This document shows, piece after piece, positions 17,953 through 26,875 of a DNA stretch of 64,000 bases (position 1 is the stretch's first letter; every line of letters begins with the position of its first letter). A program made the translations under genes and the position numbers. This stretch comes from Avrilella dinanensis (GTDB lineage Bacteria > Bacteroidota > Bacteroidia > Flavobacteriales > Flavobacteriaceae). The notes under the pieces were generated by a model that saw only the letters and a program-made list of their open reading frames with translations, made no database searches and was not told the DNA's origin. The stretch spans positions 404,352-468,351 of the forward strand of contig NZ_NIPO01000001.1 of NCBI RefSeq assembly GCF_002807015.1, written 5' to 3'.

Positions 17953-18115
17953 ACTGCGTTCAGTTCGCAGGTTCATGCCGGTTTTTGAGATTCCTCCTTT
18001 GTCGAGATAAGTCAATATGTTGATGAATGTTGCTCGTTTTTGTTTCAAGTTTTGATAGCCGTAACGAAGTAACAAAGTGACGACTGAAAACTCTTGGCTT
18101 TTGCCTCTTGCCTAA

Positions 18116-19654
18116 TCACAAATTTATTTTCTCATACAAACCGTCATCAAAGTCATAAACATCTTGTCTGAATTGCATTTGTCCGTTTTGGTCTTTCCAC
18201 GCCGTCCAGTATAACTGATGTACGCCTACCTGCTTTTTTAACGGCAAAAACTTCGTTTTTTCTTTTTCCACCAATTCTAACAAATCTTCTTTGGTTTTCG
18301 GGTCATTTTCCAGCTTCAGAATATGATCAGCGAGGTCAAAAGGGTTTTGTACACGCACGCAACCCGAACTCAATGCTCTGTTTTTTCGGTCAAACAAATA
18401 TTTGCTATTGGTATCATGCAGATATACCATGTGATTATTCGGAAAATCAAATTTAATCAATCCCAGAGAGTTGCTTCCTCCGGGCTGTTGCACATACCTG
18501 TATTGCTTGGCATTTTCGGCGTCCCAATCTTCCGGACTGACTTCTTTTCCTTTATTATCATAGATAATCATATTGTTTCTCGAAAAATAAGTGCTGTCCT
18601 GCGAAGCATTTGGCGTCAAATCTTTTTTAAGAATCGTCGGCGGAACTGTCCACGTCGGGTTGATAACCAACTGGCTGAACTGCGATGACAATACCGGCGT
18701 TCTGCGTTCGGGTTTACCGACAACAACGGTGTGCTTGTCTGTTATTTTTCCGTCATTAATCAAATATAACCGGGCTTCAGGAATATTTACCAGCACATAT
18801 TTGTCGCCCAAATCATCAGGAATCCATCTTGCCCGCTCCAGATTAACCAATATCTTTTTAGTCAAATCCTTAACCGGAATGTTTAATTTTTTTAAAGTGT
18901 TTTCATCAATTTTTCCTGTTTGAGCAAGATCGTTTCTTTGCTGAAACTGCTTTACAGCCTCAGTTAATTCTTCTGAAGAAACATCTTTATTATCTGATTG
19001 ATAATCGCCAAACAACGCCAGTTGATAGACAATTTTTGACTGTTCTGATGATTTTATCGGACGAATGGTGTCTTTTTTTATAAGTTGGTTATATTCCGCA
19101 TACGCCTCTTTCAACCCTTTATAATAGCTGTTTTTGGGCGTGATTTGCTCCAGCGCTTCTTCTACAGTATTATCTGAAATTGCAGAAAGCAAAACTTCCT
19201 CATAATTTATATTTTTCTTGTAAGCTTCCCAATCGCCGTAAAATTTCTTCGGATTAATTCTTCCTTCTGCCAAATGTTTGGCGAGCTTTAAAAACGTTTT
19301 GGTGTACAACAAATCAGCCTCAGCTCTTTTTTCAGCTCCCAACTGATTGTAGCTTAAATTAAAATTAAATAATTCCGTAATCGGATAACTTTCTAGATTA
19401 AGTCCGTCCTTCTGAGCAGACATCAATGCGTCAAGCAGTTCGCTCCGCTTATCGCGGGAATTCCATAAAGTGTTATTATCCTGATTTTTATAAAAATCAA
19501 CAAGGTTTTGTGTCGTCCATTGTAGCTCTTGCTGAGTAACTTTTATCGAAGGAAGGGTTTCTTTCTCAATATCAAGCACTTCTCCTACCAAATCTTTACT
19601 TTTTTCGCAAGCAACAAACAAGGTAAAAACCAATATCAAATGAAGGTATTTCAT
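18116..19654 (-). CDS. L,D-transpeptidase (YcbB/LdtD-like) lipoprotein
   Basis: This 512-residue envelope enzyme forms 3-3 cross-links in peptidoglycan or attaches proteins to it. It has a lipobox FVAC (Cys16), an N-terminal scaffold region, a peptidoglycan-binding segment (LTEAVKQFQQRNDLAQTGKI) near residue 235, and the YkuD catalytic domain with LVNIPEARLYLI and HDTNSKYLF leading to SSGCVRVQNPFDLA, where Cys432 is the nucleophile. The layout matches the large YcbB class, not the short YkuD class. It stands alone, followed by a distant terminator. Confidence 0.92.
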   Translation of the reverse strand: MKYLHLILVFTLFVACEKSKDLVGEVLDIEKETLPSIKVTQQELQWTTQNLVDFYKNQDNNTLWNSRDKRSELLDALMSAQKDGLNLESYPITELFNFNLSYNQLGAEKRAEADLLYTKTFLKLAKHLAEGRINPKKFYGDWEAYKKNINYEEVLLSAISDNTVEEALEQITPKNSYYKGLKEAYAEYNQLIKKDTIRPIKSSEQSKIVYQLALFGDYQSDNKDVSSEELTEAVKQFQQRNDLAQTGKIDENTLKKLNIPVKDLTKKILVNLERARWIPDDLGDKYVLVNIPEARLYLINDGKITDKHTVVVGKPERRTPVLSSQFSQLVINPTWTVPPTILKKDLTPNASQDSTYFSRNNMIIYDNKGKEVSPEDWDAENAKQYRYVQQPGGSNSLGLIKFDFPNNHMVYLHDTNSKYLFDRKNRALSSGCVRVQNPFDLADHILKLENDPKTKEDLLELVEKEKTKFLPLKKQVGVHQLYWTAWKDQNGQMQFRQDVYDFDDGLYEKINL

Positions 19655-19808
19655 ATACTTTATTTATAAGTTTATTTAAAGTTTAAAGTTTCTTTTGTTT
19701 AAAGTGTGCACCACTAAAGTTGAAATTTCACGTTCAAAATTTTAAATTATTCAATCGTTTTTCAACTTTCGGAAATCAGCCCAACTTTGAACTTTACAAA
19801 ATTTAAAT

Positions 19809-20050
19809 TAGTACACGACAAAATTTATAAATACCAGAAAGATAAAGATTTAATTGTTAGCCACAGATGCACAGATATAAATTTCAAAAATAATTTTTTT
19901 CAAATAATAATTTCACGAATATTGAATGCTGTGCATTCAATAAAATCTGTGGAATTTTAATCCATTTTAAACAAAAAAAATCATCTGTGCATCTGTGGTA
20001 GATTAACAATAATTTATAAATGAGATATTTGTGTTTTTTGTCGTGTACTA
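19809..20050. repeat. 242-bp nested palindromic element (MITE-like)
   Basis: Three inverted repeats share one centre near 19930: perfect 15-bp outer arms TAGTACACGACAAAA (19809-19823 and 20036-20050), perfect 16-bp inner arms CCACAGATGCACAGAT (19861-19876 and 19983-19998), and a central hairpin TATTGAATGC / GCATTCAATA (19920-19942). No protein is encoded. It fills most of the 511-base gap 19655-20165; the rest of the gap is AT-rich with repeated AACTTT/AAAGTTT words. It could be a miniature transposable element or a folded RNA. Confidence 0.7.
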
Positions 20051-20117
20051 AAAAACTTTAATCATTCATTATTACAAAAATAATGATATTTGTCCCAAAA
20101 TATATTTTTTTAATCAT

Positions 20118-20150
20118 AAAAAAAACGAGTTTCGTAAAAAACCCGTTTTT
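20118..20150 (-). terminator. Probable terminator of the TPR membrane protein gene
   Basis: AAAAACGAGTTT / AAACCCGTTTTT forms a stem with one mismatch and flanking A and T runs, 16 bases past the stop at 20166. Confidence 0.55.
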
Positions 20151-20165
20151 GATTTATCGTAATTA

Positions 20166-20681
20166 TTAAATCTTTTTCATCTGTTGTTTCATCATCTTGA
20201 CCTGGTCTTTCAGCATATTTTTACGGTCTAATTTCTGTGCTTCGTTCAACAAACGGGTCGCTTCCACCTTTCTCCTTCTGGTCATGGCAATACCTGCGAG
20301 CTGCAACTTTGCCACGGCTAAATCTTCCCTCTGGTTCAAGCCCAATTCAATAGCTCTTTTAAAGAACTTTTCCGCTTGTGTCAGATTCGTTTGCGATACC
20401 ACAATTCCGTTGAGATAGTTGTAATAACCTTCTTGTTTTTGCAACAATGCTCCTTGCGGATTTTTGATTTTATCAAGCATTTTTTTAGCACCGTCCATGT
20501 CTTGTTTTCTCAATTTGAACAGCGTCATGATTAAAATTTCATTTTTAAAATAGAACAGCAATACAATCAGAGAAAGAATAAGGATAAAAATTCCGTTTCC
20601 GATGTGTCGCTCGGTAAACTGCCACACTGCCAATCCTACTAATACAGCAACAACTAAGAGTTTAATATTTTTGTGAATCAT
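20166..20681 (-). CDS. Small membrane protein with TPR-like helices
   Basis: From ATG 20681 (MIHKNIKLL) it has 171 residues; a longer frame to 20753 is unlikely because the membrane segments begin right after the chosen start. Two hydrophobic helices (about 6-22 and 30-46) are followed by a cytosolic region of paired helices (GYYNYLNGIVVSQTNLTQAEKFFKRAIELG, in part) resembling tetratricopeptide repeats. I do not know its function. The next upstream gene is the DUF4293 gene, separated by a terminator. Confidence 0.72.
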   Translation of the reverse strand: MIHKNIKLLVVAVLVGLAVWQFTERHIGNGIFILILSLIVLLFYFKNEILIMTLFKLRKQDMDGAKKMLDKIKNPQGALLQKQEGYYNYLNGIVVSQTNLTQAEKFFKRAIELGLNQREDLAVAKLQLAGIAMTRRRKVEATRLLNEAQKLDRKNMLKDQVKMMKQQMKKI

Positions 20682-20761
20682 ATTTAATTTGATATTTTGC
20701 TCTGCAAAGGTAGTAATTTTGCACAATAGTCGGAAAGAAAATTCATATCGCATAAAAAAAC

Positions 20762-20790
20762 AAAAAGCCGGCTGAAATCGCCGGCTTTTT
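20762..20790 (-). terminator. Terminator of the DUF4293 gene
   Basis: Stem GCCGGC / GCCGGC extended by AAAAA and TTTTT around loop TGAAATC. It lies 30 bases past the stop at 20820. Confidence 0.85.
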
Positions 20791-20819
20791 AACGCACTAA
20801 ATTAACTAAGATGATAGGT

Positions 20820-21230
20820 TTATCGTATTCTATCAGCAGATTTTACGAGATTCTCGTCCCTTTTGATGGCTTTGTTGGCCAAGGCTAACAAAATGATAGA
20901 AACAAGCGGGAGGAACATCCCAATACCCTTCTCTGAAACTGTCGTTTCTCCGGATAGATTTAGCGTCTGATACACGAATAATCCTATTAAAATAAAGTTT
21001 AATAATATATTTATTCTATTATATACAAATTGAGTTTGTCTTTTCTTATAGCCTAATAGAGAAAAGATACTTAAAGCGGCAGACAAGCCGAACAAAATAA
21101 CATACCATTGATTTTGAGCCGCATAAAAATCCACGCCGTCCATGTTTTTCCATAACGGAATAAACAGCGAAAGCACGCCCGAAATCACGAAAACCAATAG
21201 TAAATAAACCGATTGTATGCGTTGTATCAT
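20820..21230 (-). CDS. DUF4293 family membrane protein
   Basis: This 136-residue protein has four predicted transmembrane helices (near 8-26, 42-60, 70-88 and 103-120) and the family start MIQRIQSVYLLLVF. DUF4293 is a Bacteroidota family of unknown function. It is divergent from rho, an arrangement I believe is common in Flavobacteriia, so it may share the 176-base intergenic region with the rho promoter. Confidence 0.8.
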   Translation of the reverse strand: MIQRIQSVYLLLVFVISGVLSLFIPLWKNMDGVDFYAAQNQWYVILFGLSAALSIFSLLGYKKRQTQFVYNRINILLNFILIGLFVYQTLNLSGETTVSEKGIGMFLPLVSIILLALANKAIKRDENLVKSADRIR

Positions 21231-21406
21231 AAAAAAAGTGTTATTTGTCGGGCAAATTTAAACTTTCTTTTTAGAACAAAGCTATTGTATATAAGAAAAT
21301 TTATTGTAATATTGCACGTGAAAAGTCGCGAGATACTTCATGATTGCGAATCTTTCATTTCAGAATTTCAGAAATAAATATATCTTTTTTACATTAAAAC
21401 ATAATT

Positions 21407-22915
21407 ATGTTCGAATCATTAGAACAAAAGAAACTCGTTGAGCTTCAAGAAATTGCTAATAAATTAGCTATCAAAGGGTACAAATACATGAGAAAAGGCA
21501 ACTTAATTCAAGCCATTCTTGACAGCCAAAACAGTAGCCCCGAGGCAGAACCGGAAAATCAAAATTCGGGAAAATCAAAAAGAAAGAGAATCGCTACAAA
21601 CGAAGATACTTCTGCTAAAGCTAAGAAAACAGAAAACGAAACGCCTGACCAGAACGACAATTCCAAAAATACAGAAAACCCACCTGTAAAAGCCAATAAA
21701 CCTGAGAAAAAGGAAAAACACTACGGCGAAAATCAAAACAACAACAAACACCACAAAAACAATAATAATAAAAAGAATTTTCGTGAGCCGGATTATGAAT
21801 TTGAAGGCATCATAGAAACCGAAGGTGTGTTGGAAATCATGCCCGATGGATACGGTTTTTTGCGTTCATCAGATTATGGTTATTTTTCTTCTCCGGACGA
21901 TATTTATCTTTCTCAGTCACAAATCCGTTTGTTCGGTCTTAAAACAGGCGATACCGTAAAAGGAATCGTCCGCCCGCCGAAAGAAGGCGAAAAGTTTTTC
22001 CCTTTAATTCGGGTTACCAAAATCAACGGACACAATCCCGGCGATGTCAGAGACCGAATTGCATTTGAGCACCTGACCCCATTATTCCCGCAGGAAAAGT
22101 TTGATTTATCTTCAGGAAAATCTTCGGTTTCTACCCGGATTATCGACCTTTTTGCTCCAATCGGAAAAGGACAACGCGGAATGATTGTGGCTCAGCCTAA
22201 AACAGGTAAAACCATGTTACTCAAAGACATTGCTAACACAATCGCGTCTAATCACCCGGAGGTTTATCTTATCGTTTTGTTGATTGACGAACGCCCGGAA
22301 GAAGTAACAGATATGCAACGTAGCGTACGTGGCGAGGTGGTTGCTTCTACTTTTGACGAGCCTGCCGACAAGCACGTTAAACTGGCGAATATCGTATTGG
22401 AAAAAGCCAAAAGATTGGTAGAATGTGGTCATGATGTGGTTATTCTGCTCGATTCTATCACACGGTTGGCTCGTGCGTATAACACCGTTCAACCCGCGTC
22501 CGGAAAAGTGCTTTCCGGTGGTGTTGATGCCAATGCTTTGCAAAAACCTAAACGATTTTTTGGTGCAGCAAGAAATATCGAAAATGGCGGTTCACTGAGT
22601 ATCATCGCCACGGCTCTGATTGATACCGGCTCAAAAATGGACGAAGTGATTTTTGAAGAGTTTAAAGGAACCGGTAATATGGAGCTGCAACTCGACCGAA
22701 AATTGGCAAACAAACGCATCTTCCCGGCGGTGGATTTGGTATCTTCCAGCACACGAAGAGACGACATTTTGCTCGACCCGGCTATTGCCCAGAGAATGTG
22801 GATTATCCGCAATCATATTGCTGACATGAACCCTCTCGAAGCCATGAATCTTATCCATGACAAAATAAGAAAAACTACTACCAACGAAGAGTTTTTAATG
22901 ACTTTGAATGAGTAG
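21407..22915 (+). CDS. rho: Transcription termination factor Rho
   Basis: Rho is a hexameric RNA helicase that ends transcription. This copy has 502 residues against about 420 in E. coli because of a hydrophilic insert (about residues 45-130) very rich in Lys, Asn and Glu between the N-terminal helix bundle ([21 protein letters not shown]) and the cold-shock-like RNA-binding domain ([20 protein letters not shown]). The ATPase domain has Walker [17 protein letters not shown] and [13 protein letters not shown]. Such disordered inserts are known in several phyla and may add RNA binding or phase separation. Confidence 0.97.
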   Translation: MFESLEQKKLVELQEIANKLAIKGYKYMRKGNLIQAILDSQNSSPEAEPENQNSGKSKRKRIATNEDTSAKAKKTENETPDQNDNSKNTENPPVKANKPEKKEKHYGENQNNNKHHKNNNNKKNFREPDYEFEGIIETEGVLEIMPDGYGFLRSSDYGYFSSPDDIYLSQSQIRLFGLKTGDTVKGIVRPPKEGEKFFPLIRVTKINGHNPGDVRDRIAFEHLTPLFPQEKFDLSSGKSSVSTRIIDLFAPIGKGQRGMIVAQPKTGKTMLLKDIANTIASNHPEVYLIVLLIDERPEEVTDMQRSVRGEVVASTFDEPADKHVKLANIVLEKAKRLVECGHDVVILLDSITRLARAYNTVQPASGKVLSGGVDANALQKPKRFFGAARNIENGGSLSIIATALIDTGSKMDEVIFEEFKGTGNMELQLDRKLANKRIFPAVDLVSSSTRRDDILLDPAIAQRMWIIRNHIADMNPLEAMNLIHDKIRKTTTNEEFLMTLNE

Positions 22916-22937
22916 TAGTTCAAAAAATAAAATCAAT

Positions 22938-22970
22938 AAAAAGTTTCCGGTATATGGAAACTTTTTATTT
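22938..22970 (+). terminator. Terminator after rho
   Basis: Stem AAAAAGTTTCC / GGAAACTTTTT with loop GGTATAT and T-run. Confidence 0.85.
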
Positions 22971-23018
22971 TTGAGACAAAAGCTGTAACTTTTACCTCAA
23001 TTTTGTTACTCATACAAT

Positions 23019-23513
23019 ATGGCACCGGAAACCGAAGCAGAATTCTTGGTATTGTTGGATAAAAATCAGAATATTATCCATAAGATTTGTCGGATTTATA
23101 CGTCTGATGAAGATGCTCATAAAGATTTGTTTCAGGAAATTTCTATCCAGCTTTGGCATGCTTATCCCAATTTCAGGGGCGATTCTAAGTTTTCAACTTG
23201 GGCTTACCGTGTTGCACTGAACACCGCCATTTCACTTTTCAGAAAATCAAAAAAAGAGGTAAAAACTACCGAACTGGAATTGCATTCTTTTAAGCTGAAA
23301 TATGATGATTACAACGATGAGGAAGAACAGCAACTCAAAATTCTGTATCAGGCAATTCATCAGTTGAACGATATTGAAAAAGCTTTGGTGTATATGTATC
23401 TGGAAGAAAAAGATTATGCCGAAATATCTGAAACACTTGGTATTTCGGAGGTTAATGCCCGCGTGAAAATGAACAGAGTAAAAACAAAATTAAAGAAGAT
23501 TGTAAATCCGTAA
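23019..23513 (+). CDS. RNA polymerase ECF-type sigma factor
   Basis: This 164-residue sigma-70 family protein has region 2 (DLFQEISIQLWHAYPNFRGDSKFSTWAYRVALN in part, with the typical FSTWAYRVA) and region 4 (LEEKDYAEISETLGISEVNARVKMNRVKTKLK, in part) forming the -35-binding helix-turn-helix. The gene is followed 13 bases later by a four-helix membrane protein that may be its partner. No typical anti-sigma zinc finger is seen. The regulon is not predictable from the window. Confidence 0.9.
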   Translation: MAPETEAEFLVLLDKNQNIIHKICRIYTSDEDAHKDLFQEISIQLWHAYPNFRGDSKFSTWAYRVALNTAISLFRKSKKEVKTTELELHSFKLKYDDYNDEEEQQLKILYQAIHQLNDIEKALVYMYLEEKDYAEISETLGISEVNARVKMNRVKTKLKKIVNP

Positions 23514-23526
23514 TATAGACAATGTG

Positions 23527-24174
23527 ATGGAAGAGTTAGATTTACTAAGAAAATATTGGAACAAAACCGAATATCCGAAAATAAAGACCGATGAATTGAG
23601 AGAAATGATTCAGAAACGGTCGTCATCTACCTTGAAATGGATTCTGATTATCAGCATTTTGGAATTTATATTTTGGTTGGGACTGAATATACTGTCCAGC
23701 TATTCCGATTTTAGCGAAAAGCTGGCACAGGATTTTGGCGAAAAAAATCATGCGTTAATTTATACTGTTGAATACGTTTCTTACTTCGTCTTCTACCCGG
23801 TAATTATTTATTTTATGGTTCGTTTTTTCCGATTGTATCGGGCGGTTTCCGTAACCGACAATACCAAAAACCTGACCGAAAGCATTCTTACCACCAACAA
23901 ACTGGTCAAAAGATACATCGCTTTCAATATTATATTCGTGCTCATCAACATGATTGTTGGTGGAATTATCGGTATTTCTATACAAAATCAGGCTGGATTT
24001 ACTCCTGTCAACTGGTTGGTAAACACGATTATGATTTTCTTCCTGTTGATTTTCATCGGAGTAATTACCGGTATTATTTGGGTATTCTACCGACTTTTGT
24101 ACGGTTGGCTGCTCAAACGACTGAACAAAAATTATCAGGAATTAATCAAAATTGAAAAAGTTACTGAGGAATAA
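23527..24174 (+). CDS. Membrane protein downstream of the sigma factor, possible anti-sigma
   Basis: From ATG 23527 it has 215 residues; a GTG at 23524 is also possible. A cytosolic N-terminus (EELDLLRKYWNKTEYPKIKTDELREM) is followed by four hydrophobic helices (about 38-58, 83-103, 137-157 and 172-195). The N-terminal stretch, rich in charged helix, is similar in placement to anti-sigma cytosolic domains, and the gene order supports such a role, but there is no direct family match. Its 3' end overlaps the convergent SRPBCC gene by 14 bases. Confidence 0.75.
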   Translation: MEELDLLRKYWNKTEYPKIKTDELREMIQKRSSSTLKWILIISILEFIFWLGLNILSSYSDFSEKLAQDFGEKNHALIYTVEYVSYFVFYPVIIYFMVRFFRLYRAVSVTDNTKNLTESILTTNKLVKRYIAFNIIFVLINMIVGGIIGISIQNQAGFTPVNWLVNTIMIFFLLIFIGVITGIIWVFYRLLYGWLLKRLNKNYQELIKIEKVTEE

Positions 24175-25204
24175 CAGCAGTATCGCGGTTCACTTTTTCA
24201 GGTAAAACAGTTTCGTTAACCGGCGTGATGATTTCCGTTACCCACTCCGACGGTTTTTGTGTGTCCAAAATAGACGTGTTATATACCGAGATAGATTTGA
24301 TTGTCGGGTGTGGCGTTAAACCATATTCTTCCACCGCTTGTGCGTTTTCTGCCCAGGCTTTGTCGCTGTGTGAATAATCGCCCACCATAATCGTTTTATA
24401 CCCATAGGTTGCTGCTTGTTTTCCACTAATGATATCACTTCCGTCTGAGGTATAAATTTCTTCTGTTATCGGTAAACACACTTCATACGACAATTTTCCG
24501 GAAATAAAATCTACTTCCGAAAAAATCGAAAACGGGTTGTCTTTGACTTTGATATCCGGGTTATCCTTCACAAATTTTTGCAAACTCTCGATAGCTCCGA
24601 AAATACTCATTCCGAGATTATTCAAATCTGATTCAACATATTTTTTGATATAAAAAGTTTCAGGCAAATGTACCAAACCAACATTTTGCACAGAAAAAGT
24701 AGATAATTCTCTGGTCAGAAAATAATTGATGTCGTTCAATGCTTTTCTGTTGTATTCACCCAAAATAGTTTCTTTGCCTCTGAAAAGCACTTTCAGTTTG
24801 GTCAAAAAATCCATTTCGCCGGAAGTTCGTAGTTTAACTTTACTTCCGCCGTCATTATTATCTATAAATTTAAATTGATATTCGGTTATTCCCGGGTGAT
24901 TTTCCAAGGTAAAAGTAAGGCTGTCATTCGGAAAATATTTTCGGGTATAAACTTTTATATCGCCATACTGCAACACCCCTCCTATTCCTCTGGATACTGA
25001 ATCGACTACGCTTTTCTGCTTATTATCGGTATGCCAGGTATCCCAATTCTTCAAATCGGCGATATAATTGAAAACGGTACTTTTAGGTAATTCTATTTCT
25101 CTTTCATTTTCAATGGAAAACCTGCCGTCTTGTGTAGCTACAAAAACGGTAATAGAAACTGCTGTCAGAAGCAGCAATAATAAAACATACTTTAGGGTTT
25201 TCAT
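24161..25204 (-). CDS. SRPBCC plus GyrI-like domain protein
   Basis: This 347-residue protein has an N-terminal membrane anchor (KTLKYVLLLLLLTAVSITVFVA), an SRPBCC/START-like domain (about 30-165, with ELPKSTVFNYIADLKNWDTWHTD) and a C-terminal GyrI-like effector-binding domain (about 190-325, with SYEVCLPITEEI and GDYSHSDKAWAENAQAVEEYGL). Both domains bind small hydrophobic ligands in other proteins. The anchor suggests it faces the periplasm. The ligand is unknown. A promoter box lies 14 bases upstream, overlapping the end of the next gene. Confidence 0.8.
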   Translation of the reverse strand: MKTLKYVLLLLLLTAVSITVFVATQDGRFSIENEREIELPKSTVFNYIADLKNWDTWHTDNKQKSVVDSVSRGIGGVLQYGDIKVYTRKYFPNDSLTFTLENHPGITEYQFKFIDNNDGGSKVKLRTSGEMDFLTKLKVLFRGKETILGEYNRKALNDINYFLTRELSTFSVQNVGLVHLPETFYIKKYVESDLNNLGMSIFGAIESLQKFVKDNPDIKVKDNPFSIFSEVDFISGKLSYEVCLPITEEIYTSDGSDIISGKQAATYGYKTIMVGDYSHSDKAWAENAQAVEEYGLTPHPTIKSISVYNTSILDTQKPSEWVTEIITPVNETVLPEKVNRDTAVIPQ

Positions 25205-25217
25205 AAACTTTTTATCC

Positions 25218-25225
25218 CAAAAGTA
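25218..25225 (-). promoter_or_regulatory. -7 promoter box for the SRPBCC-GyrI gene
   Basis: TACTTTTG on the minus strand matches TAnnTTTG. Confidence 0.45.
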
Positions 25226-25232
25226 ACATTTT

Positions 25233-25442
25233 TTATTGTTTCAGCCACATTTTTATCAAAAATAATATACCGATAAAGGAAAAAATAGCTATTAAAATCC
25301 ATTTGGTATTTTTATAGTAAATCTGATGTATTTTCAAATCTTTACGGTACATATAGGCAACTACCGCTATAAATACAATCACAAACAATAAGGAAAAAAC
25401 AATTCTACCCGTTGTAAACATAGAAAAAAGACTGCCCGACAA
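25233..25442 (-). CDS. Small two-helix membrane protein
   Basis: This 69-residue protein has two hydrophobic helices (about 11-30 and 47-66) joined by a basic loop (YRKDLKIHQIYYKN). The function is unknown. It lies 27 bases after ilvE and 28 bases before the SRPBCC gene in the same direction, so it is probably co-transcribed with ilvE. Its good spacing and membrane pattern argue that it is real. Confidence 0.65.
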   Translation of the reverse strand: MSGSLFSMFTTGRIVFSLLFVIVFIAVVAYMYRKDLKIHQIYYKNTKWILIAIFSFIGILFLIKMWLKQ

Positions 25443-25469
25443 GACAAAATCGCCAGGCAGATTTATTAA

Positions 25470-26537
25470 TTATACTTGAACTGTCCAGCCGAATACATCG
25501 TCAGACAATTTATTCTGGATTCGAGTTAAACCTTCTTTGAGCTGAAGGGCAAAAGCATCTTCATCTGCCATTTCGGGTAACTGATAATAATCATTTTTAT
25601 AAGCAAATCCTTCTACCTGATTAATTACTGCGGCAGTACCTGCCCCGAAAATCTCTTTCAGACTACCATTTTTAGCAGCTTCTAGAATACGCTCTACTTC
25701 TACCGGTTCTACTTTCACATTGATACCCAAATGCTTAGCCAAATCAATCAGACTTTTCCGAGTAACACCGTCCAGAATTCTGTCTGAAACCGGGGCAGTG
25801 TGCAAAGTGTCATCTATACGGAAAAACACATTCATTGTACCGGCTTCTTCCAGTTTGGTATGCGTGGCGTCATCAGTCCAGATAACCTGATTGTAACCTT
25901 CTTCCTGAGCCAATCGGGTCGGATAAAACTGTGCGGCGTAATTCCCCGCTGCCTTAGCCGCTCCGATTCCACCATTGGCAGCACGGCTGTAATAATCAGC
26001 TATTTTTACTTTGATTTTGCCGGAATAATAAGATTTTGCTGGCGAAAGAATGATGCAGAATAAAAATTTCTCAGACGGACTGGCGATAACACCACTTTGA
26101 GTAGCAATCATAAATGGTCTGATATACAACGAATTGCCTAACCCTTTTTTAACCCATTGTTCATCAGTTCTGACTAAAGCTTTGAGTCCGCCGATAAATA
26201 TTTCCTCACTGATTTCGGGCATTGCCAGCCGAACAGCAGATTTATTAAACCGTCGGAAATTTTCATCGGGTCTGAACAACCATACCTGGTTTTGTTCATC
26301 TTTATAAGCTTTCATTCCTTCAAAAATCGCCTGTCCGTAGTGGAATATTCTCGCTGACGGGTCTAAAGTAACTGGTGCATAAGGTTTTATTTCAGGCTCG
26401 CTCCACCTGCCATTCTCATATTCACAAACCAGCATATGATCTGTAAACTGAGCTCCGAATTTTAGATTATCAAAATCACATTGTTCTATTTTTGAGGTAG
26501 CTGTTTTCGTGATTTTAATGTCTAAAGATGTATTCAT
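25470..26537 (-). CDS. ilvE: Branched-chain amino acid aminotransferase
   Basis: This 355-residue class IV PLP aminotransferase interconverts leucine, isoleucine and valine with their 2-oxo acids. The sequence begins DIKITKTATSKIEQCDFDNLKFG, contains IFHYGQAIFEGMKAYK, AANGGIGAAKAAGNYAAQFYP with the PLP lysine nearby, and EEAGTMNVFFRIDD and ILDGVTRKSL. The length and motifs are those of the mitochondrial-type (BCAT) group. An exact 14-bp palindrome lies just upstream of its -7 box. Confidence 0.95.
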   Translation of the reverse strand: MNTSLDIKITKTATSKIEQCDFDNLKFGAQFTDHMLVCEYENGRWSEPEIKPYAPVTLDPSARIFHYGQAIFEGMKAYKDEQNQVWLFRPDENFRRFNKSAVRLAMPEISEEIFIGGLKALVRTDEQWVKKGLGNSLYIRPFMIATQSGVIASPSEKFLFCIILSPAKSYYSGKIKVKIADYYSRAANGGIGAAKAAGNYAAQFYPTRLAQEEGYNQVIWTDDATHTKLEEAGTMNVFFRIDDTLHTAPVSDRILDGVTRKSLIDLAKHLGINVKVEPVEVERILEAAKNGSLKEIFGAGTAAVINQVEGFAYKNDYYQLPEMADEDAFALQLKEGLTRIQNKLSDDVFGWTVQV

Positions 26538-26582
26538 AATCGTACTGTTTTATTGTTTTTTATCAATCTTAGAAAGTTATTG

Positions 26583-26590
26583 CAAAAATA
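26583..26590 (-). promoter_or_regulatory. -7 promoter box for ilvE
   Basis: TATTTTTG on the minus strand matches TAnnTTTG, 45 bases before the start codon. Confidence 0.5.
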
Positions 26591-26593
26591 ATC

Positions 26594-26607
26594 AATTAGT
26601 ACTAATT
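26594..26607. promoter_or_regulatory. 14-bp palindrome upstream of ilvE
   Basis: AATTAGTACTAATT is a perfect palindrome lying 3 bases upstream of the ilvE -7 box, between it and the -33 position. It could be an operator. The rest of the 338-base gap 26538-26875 holds the Rrf2 promoter on the other strand; 26620-26810 shows nothing I recognise. Confidence 0.35.
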
Positions 26608-26826
26608 ATACCGCCTTTTTGCTTCATTAGTTTTTGATTATCTGCAGATATCGGATTATTACATTAACTGAAGTAGAAATATTAGCCAGGCAACTTTTGA
26701 GGAAAAGAGCTTACCATTTACGTAAAACAATCGTTCAAAAATTGTATTCATGATATTATGACATTAGGTAATACTCCGAAGTTAGTGACAGTATATTTTA
26801 GAAAATATAATGAGTTAAAAAATAAA

Positions 26827-26845
26827 TGTAATAAAATTTGTTACA
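26827..26845. promoter_or_regulatory. Operator 1, upstream of the Rrf2 gene
   Basis: TGTAA-N9-TTACA, 19 bases, covering the -33 element of the Rrf2 promoter. The same architecture recurs at 27304-27322, so it is very likely the Rrf2 protein's own binding site. Confidence 0.75.
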
Positions 26846-26868
26846 TTTAAAAATTGTTCTTACCTTTG
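26837..26868 (+). promoter_or_regulatory. Consensus promoter of the Rrf2 operon
   Basis: TTTG (26837-26840), a 20-base spacer and TACCTTTG (26861-26868) match the Bacteroidota promoter consensus. The leader is only a few bases long before the ATG at 26876. Confidence 0.75.
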
Positions 26869-26875
26869 TGCCATT

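Noticed and set aside
17881-18075. 64-codon frame on the minus strand
   Set aside because: It runs through the probable terminator and low-complexity intergenic sequence and shows no recognisable domain.
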